Assembly (NCBI RefSeq): GCF_000150955.2
Contig: NC_011672.1
Location: forward strand, 248,001-312,000
DNA length: 64,000 bases
DNA from: Phaeodactylum tricornutum CCAP 1055/1
Taxonomy: Eukaryota; Bacillariophyta; Bacillariophyceae; Surirellales; Neidiaceae
Direction of reading: 5' to 3'
Shown here piece by piece: positions 40,740 to 49,476 of this stretch (positions within the stretch are counted from its first letter, which is position 1; each line of letters opens with the position of its first letter). The notes under the pieces were generated by a model that saw only the letters and a list, made by a program, of their open reading frames with translations, was not told where the DNA came from and did no database searches. The translations under genes were made by a program, and so were the position numbers.

Positions 40740-41951
40740 TCATCCGTAAAAGTCTTGGTATTGAGACGATCTCCCGGCAGCCGAGTCCGAGCTGGCGTGG
40801 GTTCGTTCCGTTCGCCGTCGTTCCTGCTCGTAAGCTGCATCGTCTGTCGGTAACTCTCTTCGACAGTAAGGACACGTATTGTGGCTGGTGAGCCACTGCA
40901 TGGCACAGCTCTCGTGAAAGTGATGGCCACAGGCTGGTAGTCGCAGCAGTACTTCACTGATACTAAAGCTCTCCGTACAGATCACGCAGTTTTGATTCTG
41001 TGGTTCCATTCTTAAATTCCATTTGGCACATTCGACTGTAGTGTTGTTGCGCTGCCGAAAGAAGGAGACGAGAGCTTGCCCATCAGCAAGCTTCACCATG
41101 ACAATCGGAATGGATACTTTGTCTCCAACGGCTTCCCCTTTCGAATCTTTCATAACGTAAGGCCAAGGCTCCGTCACGTTATTCCCAATGACTACGGCAC
41201 TGGCTCCTGCGTCTTGGGCTGTAATCGCTTTTTGGCAAAAAGTCACACCGTCCCCACGTTCCATGTACACAATAACAGGTTTTGTGGCATTTGCAATGAG
41301 GGTTTTCGTCGCCAGCGTTAATCCACCCTTCCCCGTCCTGTTGAATTCAGGCAAGATCAAGGTACCATGTTCGAGCGCGCATGCTTCGGTCATACCAAAT
41401 TCTCCAGGAATGACCTCCATTGGAGGAGGGAGTGGACAACCAGCTATCGCCTTCGAAGAGCAAGACAGACATCCTTGGCGAAGAATTGAGCTCTTCCTGG
41501 ACACCACTGTCCGCGGAATACGCTCAAGGTATTCCACGCTGGTCGGTCTCGAAGACGATCCGCTACCGATACTGGGATCCCACAATTCTGCCGGGACTGC
41601 TTGCCATTCTTCTCGCACGCTGCGCATTTCTTCCAAAAGGTCTTGTTGCGCCACGCCGGTTGCCCTAATTTCTTGTCGTATATTTTCCAACAGTTCCCGA
41701 AGATCTCCGAGGTCTCTCCTTTGATTTTGTGTTGCTTCTTGAACGAGATCCTGCATTGTAAAGGAAAACAGCGACCCGGGTGGATCATTCGTTCGGCGCC
41801 GTGCGGCGGAATCTTGGTTTCTTCGAGCCAAATCACTCACGACTGCCGCTGGCGGTGCCTCCAGAGTCGATCCACAAATTGTGCACAGCGTGGCATGATT
41901 CAAGCAAGTCTCCTTACATTCCGAACACCAGTTGTGGCGTATAGTCATCAT
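40740..41951 (-). CDS. RING-H2 ubiquitin ligase with a PA-like domain
   Basis: A 403-residue protein. The N-terminus has a small zinc ribbon (WCSECKETCLNHATLCTICGS). Residues ~70-130 form a charged helix. Residues ~170-310 look like a protease-associated (PA) domain: LILPEFNRTGKGGLTLATK, KPVIVYMERGDGVTFCQKA, AGASAVVIGNNV and SIPIVMVKLADGQALVSF. Residues ~328-372 are a RING-H2 finger, CVICTESFSISEVLLRLPACGHHFHESC, then W and CPYC, all eight ligands present (shown by key residues C-x2-C...C-x-H-x2-H-x2-C...C-x2-C). PA plus RING occurs in GRAIL-type ligases, but those carry a signal peptide and a membrane helix between the two; none is visible here. The N-terminal ribbon recalls RNF126/RNF115. 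Start is 41951 (MMTIRHNW) with a motif copy 64 bp upstream. Confidence 0.85.
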   Translation of the reverse strand: MMTIRHNWCSECKETCLNHATLCTICGSTLEAPPAAVVSDLARRNQDSAARRRTNDPPGSLFSFTMQDLVQEATQNQRRDLGDLRELLENIRQEIRATGVAQQDLLEEMRSVREEWQAVPAELWDPSIGSGSSSRPTSVEYLERIPRTVVSRKSSILRQGCLSCSSKAIAGCPLPPPMEVIPGEFGMTEACALEHGTLILPEFNRTGKGGLTLATKTLIANATKPVIVYMERGDGVTFCQKAITAQDAGASAVVIGNNVTEPWPYVMKDSKGEAVGDKVSIPIVMVKLADGQALVSFFRQRNNTTVECAKWNLRMEPQNQNCVICTESFSISEVLLRLPACGHHFHESCAMQWLTSHNTCPYCRRELPTDDAAYEQERRRTERTHASSDSAAGRSSQYQDFYG

Positions 41952-42914
41952 ATGCTCGTACGGAGGCCAAGTGATTTATTTAATGACCTTTCGAGCTAAC
42001 ATCGCGTTCGTCGATTTGACAGTGATGCAAATAACGGTATTGCAACCAACGCAACACTAGTTTTGAGGGAAAACGTGAATCGTCATACAAGACTGCTTTC
42101 AAAATAGCACAGAAGCCAAATAACATGTTCTGCATTATACCAGCAAACGACAGATTCACTATAAATAATTGAAATCTGTCAGGTTAACCCTAACGTTTGC
42201 GCTGACTGACAGTGATATGACAACCAGAGGTAGACGCGAATCTAAGGATTCACCGTGAGTATAGTACATTCTGACAAATTGATAGCTTCCTTATTGACAT
42301 TGCAGTCCTATCGAGGGTAACAGATGGCTAATTCTCTGCTCACATGAGAGGCTGTTCTTCAACAGTAAAAAAGGTTGCCAAACTTCAACATTGAAAATAG
42401 CCTCTAGAGAGTTGGATGAACATAAGCTCTTCATTTTACGAGAGGTTCATTTGATATGCACCCCCGAGGGAACCTTATGGAAGCGGGTATGAACTGATGC
42501 GGCAGGCCATATCTCAATGAAAACATCGGCCTTTCTAGGCCTCAAGCAAACGAAATCTTTCATGCTCAATTAATAGCTAAGACAAACACGGCCTTTGAAA
42601 TTCAGATTGGCCTGACAGCAAAATAGCCTAGATTAAGTTCTTGATGCGTGCACACTATGTAGCCATCCACTATTTGATAGATTTCGCTGACAATCAATCT
42701 TTTTTAGGCCTCCCCAAGGTCTCACGAAATCAAAGTTAAAAACTAATCCCAGCTCCTCAACCCCATTTCTTGCATCACTCATACTTTTGAAGCACGATCT
42801 CCAAGTTACACTCTCTTATCAAGGTAAGTATGCCCTTTCCGAAGATAGAAAGAGGTTTCGTGCAACAAGTGCTCACTGACCACATTTTGTTTTACACACG
42901 CTATCTCCTATTAG
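41952..42914. promoter_or_regulatory. Divergent spacer between RING gene and secreted propeller gene
   Basis: 963 bp head-to-head. It has the recurrent motif at 42015-42025 (TTTGACAGTGA, plus) and its core at 42207-42215 (TGACAGTGA, plus), the first 64 bp from the RING ATG. The rest is AT-richer than neighbouring genes with no open frame of note. Confidence 0.4.
42015..42025 (+). promoter_or_regulatory. Recurrent motif copy WTTGACWGTGA
   Basis: TTTGACAGTGA, 64 bp upstream of the RING gene ATG, in inverted orientation to that gene. Confidence 0.4.
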
Positions 42915-44744
42915 ATGAAATTGACGAAAGCTTTTAACATACTGGCTGTCTTGGCAGGTGTCAACACCATTGCCGCTGATTGCACGCATGGTCGTCTCTT
43001 TGTCTCCGACATGGACTCGGCTAATGTTTATACCTACGAGATTGATGGAACTAGTAATCCCGTCTTGCTCAACACCCTGCCGACGGTGACAGGAATGGGC
43101 CCGCAGTTTTTGTACACGTCGTCTACAGAAGGAGCTGTTACCGTTGTCTACCGTGGATTGGAAGAAACTGCGTATCAGGATGGAGCTATCAGCTTCATCC
43201 GGGTTGGAGTCACTCCAAGCAGCCACGAAGTCGCAGGTTTCTCTGTCGAGAAGGAAGACCCTTCTCTGGTTGACGACTTTTTTGTGAGCTGTGCCAGACC
43301 TATACATCACGTGGCTCATGACCAAAAGATTGCCATATTCTGTGACGGATCATTTGAAGATAGCGTCAACTCAACAGTCTGGGTTGTTGACGAACGCTTT
43401 TTTGGGCAAGGCAACAAGACATTGGTCTTTTCCAAGACGCTGGAAGGTTCTCATCATGGTGTTGCCGTCCCAGTGGATGAGGACCATATTCTTGTCTCCG
43501 TGCCCACACCGGAACGCGTGGCAAATGATCCTAATGCAAGTGCACTTCCTGACGGGTTCCATGTCTACGACTATGATATGAATTTGTTGCATGGCCTGAA
43601 TGAGGAAGAAGATCCTAGTCGTTCTTGCGCGGGTTTCCACGGAAGCGGTGTAATTGACAACACCTTTGTGTTTGCTTGCGATCAGGATCATGGCGGGATC
43701 CTTGTTGTTGACTATGGTCAAGCAGGTGTTACTTACACTTCTCGAGCTCTCTCCTATCCGGATGGCTTTGATGCCCATCGGACTGGAACCTTAACAGAGC
43801 ATCGTGATAGCAACGCCATTGTCGGTAATTTTGCTGATAGAGCCACTGGAGATTCTAAGCTTGTTTCATTCGTACCGAAGCAGCAATCTGATGAAATCAC
43901 TGAAGGACAACTTCTGCCTCTGGAATCGGGTCAATGCAGTTTCAGCTTTGAGCAATCGGGTGGTAACCTAATCCTTGCCTGGATGCCGACAGGAAATCTT
44001 CAAGTTTATGCTATTGAGCCTGAATGGATGCTACTTGCCGACATCCAGGTAATCGATGACATGTCTTCTTGCGACGGAACTTCAATGGCACCGGGTCAAG
44101 GACATGCCTACATCATGCAAGGAACTTCATTGATTGACGTTGATCTTCATGACTTGACGTCGCCGGAAATATCTAGCATTGATCTTGGCTTTATGCCAGC
44201 ATCAGCAGTGGTGGCTGGAGTTCCGGCTGGTTATGCCTGCGAGGCTCCCAGCTTTCCTGAGACCTCTTCCACATCTGCTGTTGATGGATGGATCTCGATT
44301 GAGCAAGTCCTTGCTCCTGCCGGTTCTACTGAATCAACAGAATTTCTTCGGTCTTTCCGCAATGATATTGCTAGAAGTCTTGGAGTTGGCCTCAATCGCG
44401 TTTTCGTCGAAGAAACAGTCAAGGAATCGGATAGTTCCACCGTTGTCCATGTCAAGATGAGCGACCCCACGGAACATGATGCGAACCCCGCCACAGGAAA
44501 GCAACTCCTCGACCAGCTCATTGCCAGCGGTATGAGTTCGGCAACTAGTGTGTCTAGCCAAGCCCCTTCTCAGGCCACGGGAGGCAACGGCGGAGGAGAT
44601 TCTTGGCCAACTGGGGCTACCGTTGGCATTGTGCTTGTTGCAATTGTTGCCATTGCATCGATTGTAGCGGCCGTCTTGTTCAAGAAGCGCGAGAAAAAGG
44701 CCCTCTTTGACTTGGAAAAGGCCAATAAAGGGCAATCGGCCTAG
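42915..44744 (+). CDS. Secreted, membrane-anchored beta-propeller protein, AztD-like
   Basis: A 609-residue type I membrane protein: N-terminal signal peptide (MKLTKAFNILAVLAGVNTIA), large outer domain, one C-terminal transmembrane helix (TVGIVLVAIVAIASIVAAVLF) and a short basic tail. The outer part begins GRLFVSDMDSANVYTYEID and has repeated propeller-like strands. Histidine-bearing motifs recur: PIHHVAHDQ, EGSHHGVAVP, CAGFHGSGVIDNTFVFACD and DGFDAHRTG. This order recalls AztD, a periplasmic zinc chaperone of bacteria, so a metal-binding cell-surface role is possible. The likeness is partial and rests on memory of the family. The ~100 residues before the membrane helix form a separate alpha/beta module. 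No intron. Confidence 0.6.
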   Translation: MKLTKAFNILAVLAGVNTIAADCTHGRLFVSDMDSANVYTYEIDGTSNPVLLNTLPTVTGMGPQFLYTSSTEGAVTVVYRGLEETAYQDGAISFIRVGVTPSSHEVAGFSVEKEDPSLVDDFFVSCARPIHHVAHDQKIAIFCDGSFEDSVNSTVWVVDERFFGQGNKTLVFSKTLEGSHHGVAVPVDEDHILVSVPTPERVANDPNASALPDGFHVYDYDMNLLHGLNEEEDPSRSCAGFHGSGVIDNTFVFACDQDHGGILVVDYGQAGVTYTSRALSYPDGFDAHRTGTLTEHRDSNAIVGNFADRATGDSKLVSFVPKQQSDEITEGQLLPLESGQCSFSFEQSGGNLILAWMPTGNLQVYAIEPEWMLLADIQVIDDMSSCDGTSMAPGQGHAYIMQGTSLIDVDLHDLTSPEISSIDLGFMPASAVVAGVPAGYACEAPSFPETSSTSAVDGWISIEQVLAPAGSTESTEFLRSFRNDIARSLGVGLNRVFVEETVKESDSSTVVHVKMSDPTEHDANPATGKQLLDQLIASGMSSATSVSSQAPSQATGGNGGGDSWPTGATVGIVLVAIVAIASIVAAVLFKKREKKALFDLEKANKGQSA

Positions 44745-44917
44745 GTCCATGTTTTTATGTTTACACTCGTGGAGAAGTGCGTCCGTAAGTCTTCTTATGG
44801 TTTAGACTAATATAATTAGGAGCAGCAAGATGTTGACTGAGTAAATTGTCTATATGTTTCACAACCTTAACCGCCGAAAAAGCAAGGAATTCTTTTGTCT
44901 TTGCGTCGATTTGAATT

Positions 44918-45675
44918 TTATTGCTTCTCTTCAATATTGTCGTTTGTCTGGCTAGACTCCGGCGCCTCTTTCGAAGGCTTTTCGGAGCTGCTACGACGAG
45001 GTGAAAACCCATCACTTGTCAGGTGCATGTCGTTGGCGATGTTAGAGAGTATTAAAGAAAACAGACAAGAGAAAGGCACTATTTGGTTTTCACATACCTT
45101 TCTTTCAAACAAACAGAGGTGCAACCAGCAATGAACCAGAATAACACTGCAAGCAAACACAAAATGCCAGAAAATCGAATTGTACAGTCCTCGCCGTCAA
45201 GACACCATTTTGACCGGATTGCACTTAGACTGATGAGCGTGCAAACACCTTCGGAGATAAGGGCTATCGATAAGCGCCGAAAGAATGTAGAAGAGAAGGT
45301 CATACAAGACGGTGCTAGAATCGCAACAAGCAGTGGGATAGACGCCAAACTCGCGACTAGCGAAAAGATCCTGGCAATCCAAAGTGGAGCATCCAAATCA
45401 GAAACACCCGCTCCGCTGTTCTTGCTCCACAGAACACATTCACCGTCTCCAAGCGTTGACGTCCTGGTTTCGCCCCAGATAACCGTTTCGTACGTTTCAA
45501 AATACTCTATCGTCCACAGACCAATCGAGATACTTTCGCCTCTATCGGAAACATTGGAGATCCGGAAAAAGCTACAGTCGAACGTAGCAACCCAGGTACA
45601 AATGGTTGCGACCAGGACAGAGAAGGCGGGGAGGCTCAGGAACGGGCCATAGGGGCAAAAAGACACCATTTTCAC
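44918..45675 (-). CDS. Four-helix membrane protein, function unknown
   Basis: CDS is complement(join(44918..45014,45098..45675)), 224 residues, one 83-bp intron (gtatgt...caag). Four hydrophobic segments: FLSLPAFSVLVATICTWVATF, IARIFSLVASLASIPLLVAIL, FRRLSIALISEGVCTLISLSA and ILCLLAVLFWFIAGCTSVCL. A cysteine-containing outer loop lies between the first two. The splice phase is consistent, giving a Ser/Glu-rich soluble tail ending EESSQTNDN-type residues (SDGFSPRRSSSEKP). Without splicing the frame ends seven codons after the donor with the tail lost. The topology is claudin/tetraspan-like but no family is recognised. Met-1 at 45675 or Met-3 at 45669 could be the start. Distinct paralogues are not seen in the window. 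Confidence 0.6.
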
Positions 45676-46026
45676 GATTTTTCAATCAATAGAAAATTTA
45701 TTTGGGATTTCACATTGGGAGAGTCGCAGGGCACGATCAAAATATGACAGGAAAATTGACATTCTAAACATAGATCGCGAAATGACTGTTCGTTGACATA
45801 AGCTTTTCGATTGTGAACGGGGCCTTTTATCGCAATATGGTTTGCGTCCTCCAACAATTTCATCTGGACGTTGTCTTGGAGACAATCTGCTCCAAGCAAA
45901 CGACAATAGGAAAGCATGCTTGCAACGCAGTCGTCTTTACTTACCTTTCGTTGACCATGGGATTCCTGGAGGTGACTTCGTCCTGCCTCCCTTTACTGTC
46001 CGTACACAATACCTTCTGAACTCGAT
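45676..46026. promoter_or_regulatory. Divergent spacer of tetraspan gene and TRAPPC4
   Basis: 351 bp head-to-head. Small open frames on both strands show no family. No full copy of the recurrent motif. Confidence 0.35.
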
Positions 46027-46570
46027 ATGGTGTTTCTCCACCTATTCGTTGTCAACAGGTCAGGGGGATTAATCCATCACCGGCATTTGTCGAACAAGGC
46101 ACCAAAGATTGGGACAAATGAATGGCTTCGAATCGGGTCGACTTTCCATTCGTTGCATGCTATCGCAGCTGAGGCATCGCCAGTTCGCTTGCCCGGGGGC
46201 AAAAATTCGAGTAAGTTCAAAATCTCATTGACGAGTGTGCTCGATCGATAGGTACACTCAGAGTCAATTTCGTCGTTATGGACCAGTCGGCGCAGATGAT
46301 GGAATTGAAGAAATGGTGACGGGTGGTATGGTGCTTCGCAGTTTCCAGACAAGGACAGGAATTAAGTTTGTGCTGACTGCCGAGCCTCAAACACCAGATC
46401 TTGGCCAGGTACTTAAAGAAATTTACGTACTGTATACGGAGTGTGTATTGAAGGATCCATTCTACGAGCTTGAAATGCCAATACGCAGCGAATTGTTTGT
46501 GCACGCGGTGGATGCATTGGTTGAACGGGTACAAAATGCGGTGTCTATCTCGCCAACGAAGCACCGATAG
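46027..46570 (+). CDS. TRAPPC4: TRAPP complex subunit 4 (TRAPPC4/Trs23)
   Basis: CDS is join(46027..46210,46296..46570), 152 residues, one 85-bp intron. This is a core longin-like subunit of the TRAPP complex, which activates Rab1/Ypt1 for ER-to-Golgi and Golgi traffic. Exon 1 reads FLHLFVVNRSGGLIHHRHL, NEWLRIGSTFHSLHAIAAEAS; exon 2 reads DGIEEMVTGGMVLRSFQTRT, GIKFVLTAEP, EIYVLYTECVLKDPFYELEM and PIRSELF. The joined protein matches the short plant-type TRAPPC4 without the PDZ-like insert of animals. The acceptor (ggcgcag at 46289-46295) is poor in pyrimidines but is the only one in phase that restores the family alignment (NS-NDGIEE). Confidence 0.92.
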
Positions 46571-46607
46571 CCAATTGCATCAGAAGCACCGATAGCCAAT
46601 TGCATCA
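46558..46607. repeat. 25-bp perfect tandem duplication spanning the TRAPPC4 stop
   Basis: Two identical 25-bp units, 46558-46582 and 46583-46607. The first contains the last codons and stop of TRAPPC4; the second lies in its 3' UTR. Confidence 0.95.
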
Positions 46608-46685
46608 GCTTTTGTGAAGACCATCTGGGTAAATTTTAAAACTGAATTCTTGTGGCGAGCGGAAACTTTATAAGTCAAAAAGAAT

Positions 46686-46696
46686 ATTGACAGTGA
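46686..46696 (+). promoter_or_regulatory. Recurrent motif copy between converging genes
   Basis: ATTGACAGTGA in the tail-to-tail spacer between TRAPPC4 and the EF-hand gene. No known start codon is near, as with the copy at 5406. Confidence 0.3.
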
Positions 46697-46796
46697 GCTC
46701 ACATGCGCTTTGTGAGGTCCTCTATAAAATTATTTTTAGGCATAAATCTAAAAGACATCCAGAGGCTAGCGGAATAGGTATTCAAGCTAATTAAGC

Positions 46797-49476
46797 TTAG
46801 CTCTCACCATCAGAATCTTTCACTATTTGTCGACCAAAGAAGTCACGGATAGCTGTGACGGCCCGTTCTTGCTTTGCCTCATCCCGTTCAGATTGCAAGT
46901 ATCCATCGACGAAACGACTGAAAAAACTCTTTGGCTGCGTTCGTTGAATGGACGGTGTTTCAACAAACGGCGCTTTCGCTGTGACCGGTGCTTGGATACC
47001 GTTCCTTAACCGGGTCGACGCTTGCAGCTTCGCGGTCGTGTCCAAAGCTTTACCTTCTTGCTTAATTTTGCGAGCAGCTCGGATACCTTCCTTGACCCGT
47101 TCCAGTGTGATAATAAAAGTTCGATTGGGTATAGTGAAGGCTAGGTAGTGGTTCCCCAGGAACCTGCCTGGCCTTAGGACCGCACTCATTTCAAATTGTA
47201 AAGCACCGTCCTGTACGTAGATTGATTTTATGTGATTGTCTTCACCCAGATCGAAACCATCGTTATCCTCCAACTTGAAAGGTGAGTATATAGGAAAAAA
47301 CGAATACAAAGGCCTGGGGCGAGCCGGCACTTTGATGTTGAGCGTTTCGCAGATCATGCCAATGCTTTCAAAGGGCAAATATTGTTACTGTGAGACCCCT
47401 AAAAAAGAACGTGCCTCATACTCCAAACCACCACGCTTACCTTTTCTCCCATGAGGTTGGACATTCCAAAACGAACGCCAATTCTGGCTCGACGAGTCGA
47501 ATAAAGCGCCCATCCTGCCCTGCGCCAATTTTGGTACGGACTTTGAAGGCTTGATTGATCTTCGGTGCACCGGGATTCGTGCAAACGCGAGCCCTTCCGG
47601 TAATGATGAGTCGATTTTGTTTGTCAAATTCTATGTTGGTCAATTCCGGCACCTCCACTCGCGGGGCTGTCGGAGATTTGTCGTTCCAGGATCGACCTAC
47701 GAATACGGCGCCATCCATAAGGTCTCGAACGGATCGGACGCGTATACGCAAAACCCGAGCTACGAGACGACGAAGGCCAGCATCCAGCAGAAACGAACTC
47801 ATGATATCCTCTCGGTTGAAGGAGCCATTGACGGTAGCAGTGAAAGGTTCAAGAATCAAGGGACCACCGGGAGTGATATGCTTCAATACAGGAATGGCCC
47901 CAAAAACCAAGCGCCGCAGATCCAATTTCAGATCCGACAAAGTGATGGAGCCCAGGGTTTTCGCCATCGAATCCACCATTCCGGGAGAGTCCGAAAGATT
48001 CACAATATCTCGTGTCTTTTGGATTGCTTTACCATCGGCGTCACTATCGGCAATGGGTTCAGCTACTTCCAAATCTCCACTGGACGCTCGGAACATCGGG
48101 CTCGCTGTCGAGCGAGCGGGATCCGTCAAGAATCCGTCTTCGGCATCCTTCTCATCGGCACTGCCACTCAAGAGCCCTCCGAAAAAATGTTTGACCGGTG
48201 CGAGCCACCCGTGACTTTCCTTTTCGGTAGCCTCTGCTTGTCGCGCTTTTTGCGCTGCCCGCAGAGCCGCCATGTCTTCCACCATTCGCTGATACTCAGT
48301 GCGATCGACGGCGCCGTCCCCGTCAAAATCGTAAAGTTGTACCAAATCCGTCGCCAAATCCTTCAACAACGCTAAACTGTTGGGATCTTCGGCTGTCGCG
48401 TCGTCCGAAGCCGAATTCGCAGCTAGATTAAGCGCTCGCGCAATCTCGTCCGGATCCAAGGCTCCACTGTTGTCGATATCGATTTGTGCAAAGGCTTCGT
48501 CTGCCGACGGCACGTCGGAGAGTGGTCGGGTGAAGGAATTCACGGCCGTGTGGGGAAAGGTCTCGTCGTACAGTCGCAGGGTATCGTCCAACCCACCCAT
48601 GCGCAAGGGTTTGAAACCGAGTCGACTGAATTTAATCTTGACGGCGTCCACGTGTTTGCCCCAGAGCGGCGTACTCCGTCGGGCGTCCACTTCAACGTTG
48701 AGATCGGCCACTTCTTCCGCGAGCGCGTTGATGAGACCAGTAATGGTACGGGCGGCGTATCGTCGACCTTGTTGAATAGTCGGGTCGATCGAGCCGGCCT
48801 TGGCGAGTAACGACGATAGCTGCGTTGTCTTTTCCCGACGAATTCCTTCTTCGGCACTACGGGCATTGCGCCGACGCCAAGCGGAACGGACCGACGCAGA
48901 GTCCGGGAAGTGTGTGGATGGTTCAGTGGCGTTCGCGTCTAATTTGCTAAAAGGCGCGGTAGTGACCTCTTCTCCATCCGGCGGCTCGAGTGATTCGGAT
49001 CGTTGCCACCATCGCCACCAGGGGAGGGATCGTGGCTGGGACGCACCCCAGGAGGAGGTTGGCTCGTGTTCGCCGTTGCGATCGGACGGATCCATCGAGG
49101 CGTACGCATCCGTTACGGCGATATTCGTCACGTTGATGGAACCCCGAATCACGTCGTGTCCGTATTCCATCTTGTCACGATCGTCGTGTGATGCCAATTC
49201 CATATCCTCACGGATTCGTTGATCCCGTTCGTACGGATCAACGGTCAAAGATCCTTCCAATCGCCACGTGCGGGTCCGCAAACGGCCATTGCCCTTGGGT
49301 ACGACGCAGGGTGCGTCGGAACGCCCGGAAAAGAGGGGTGGTGGTGGGACCGTAAGCCACGCCGCGACCAAGACGCGACCATCGGAGGGACGACTCCTCG
49401 TCGTCCCCGACAAACTCGTCCCCACAACGAAGAGTGCCAGACGAGTGACGCGGCGTCGGTGGAGAGAACGCTTCAT
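46797..49476 (-). CDS. EF-hand protein with DUF2993/LmeA-like lipid-binding region
   Basis: CDS is complement(join(46797..47364,47441..49476)), 867 residues, one 76-bp intron (gtaagc...gaaag). A hydrophobic, basic N-terminus (MKRSLHRRRVTRLALFVVG) suggests a signal or anchor. Two EF-hand calcium loops stand at about 331-342 (DIDNSGALDPDE) and 380-391 (DFDGDGAVDRTE). From about residue 490 the protein resembles the DUF2993 (LmeA) family: ITLSDLKLDLRRLVFGAIPVL, PFTATVNGSFNREDIMSSFLL, RVRSVRDLMDGAVFVG, and, after the splice, FKLEDNDGFDLGEDNHIKSIY and LAFTIP. Cyanobacterial and plant-plastid members bind lipids. The splice joins WEK-S-IGMICETLNIKVPAR. The frame runs open to an ATG at 49890, so the start is inferred. 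Confidence 0.8.
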
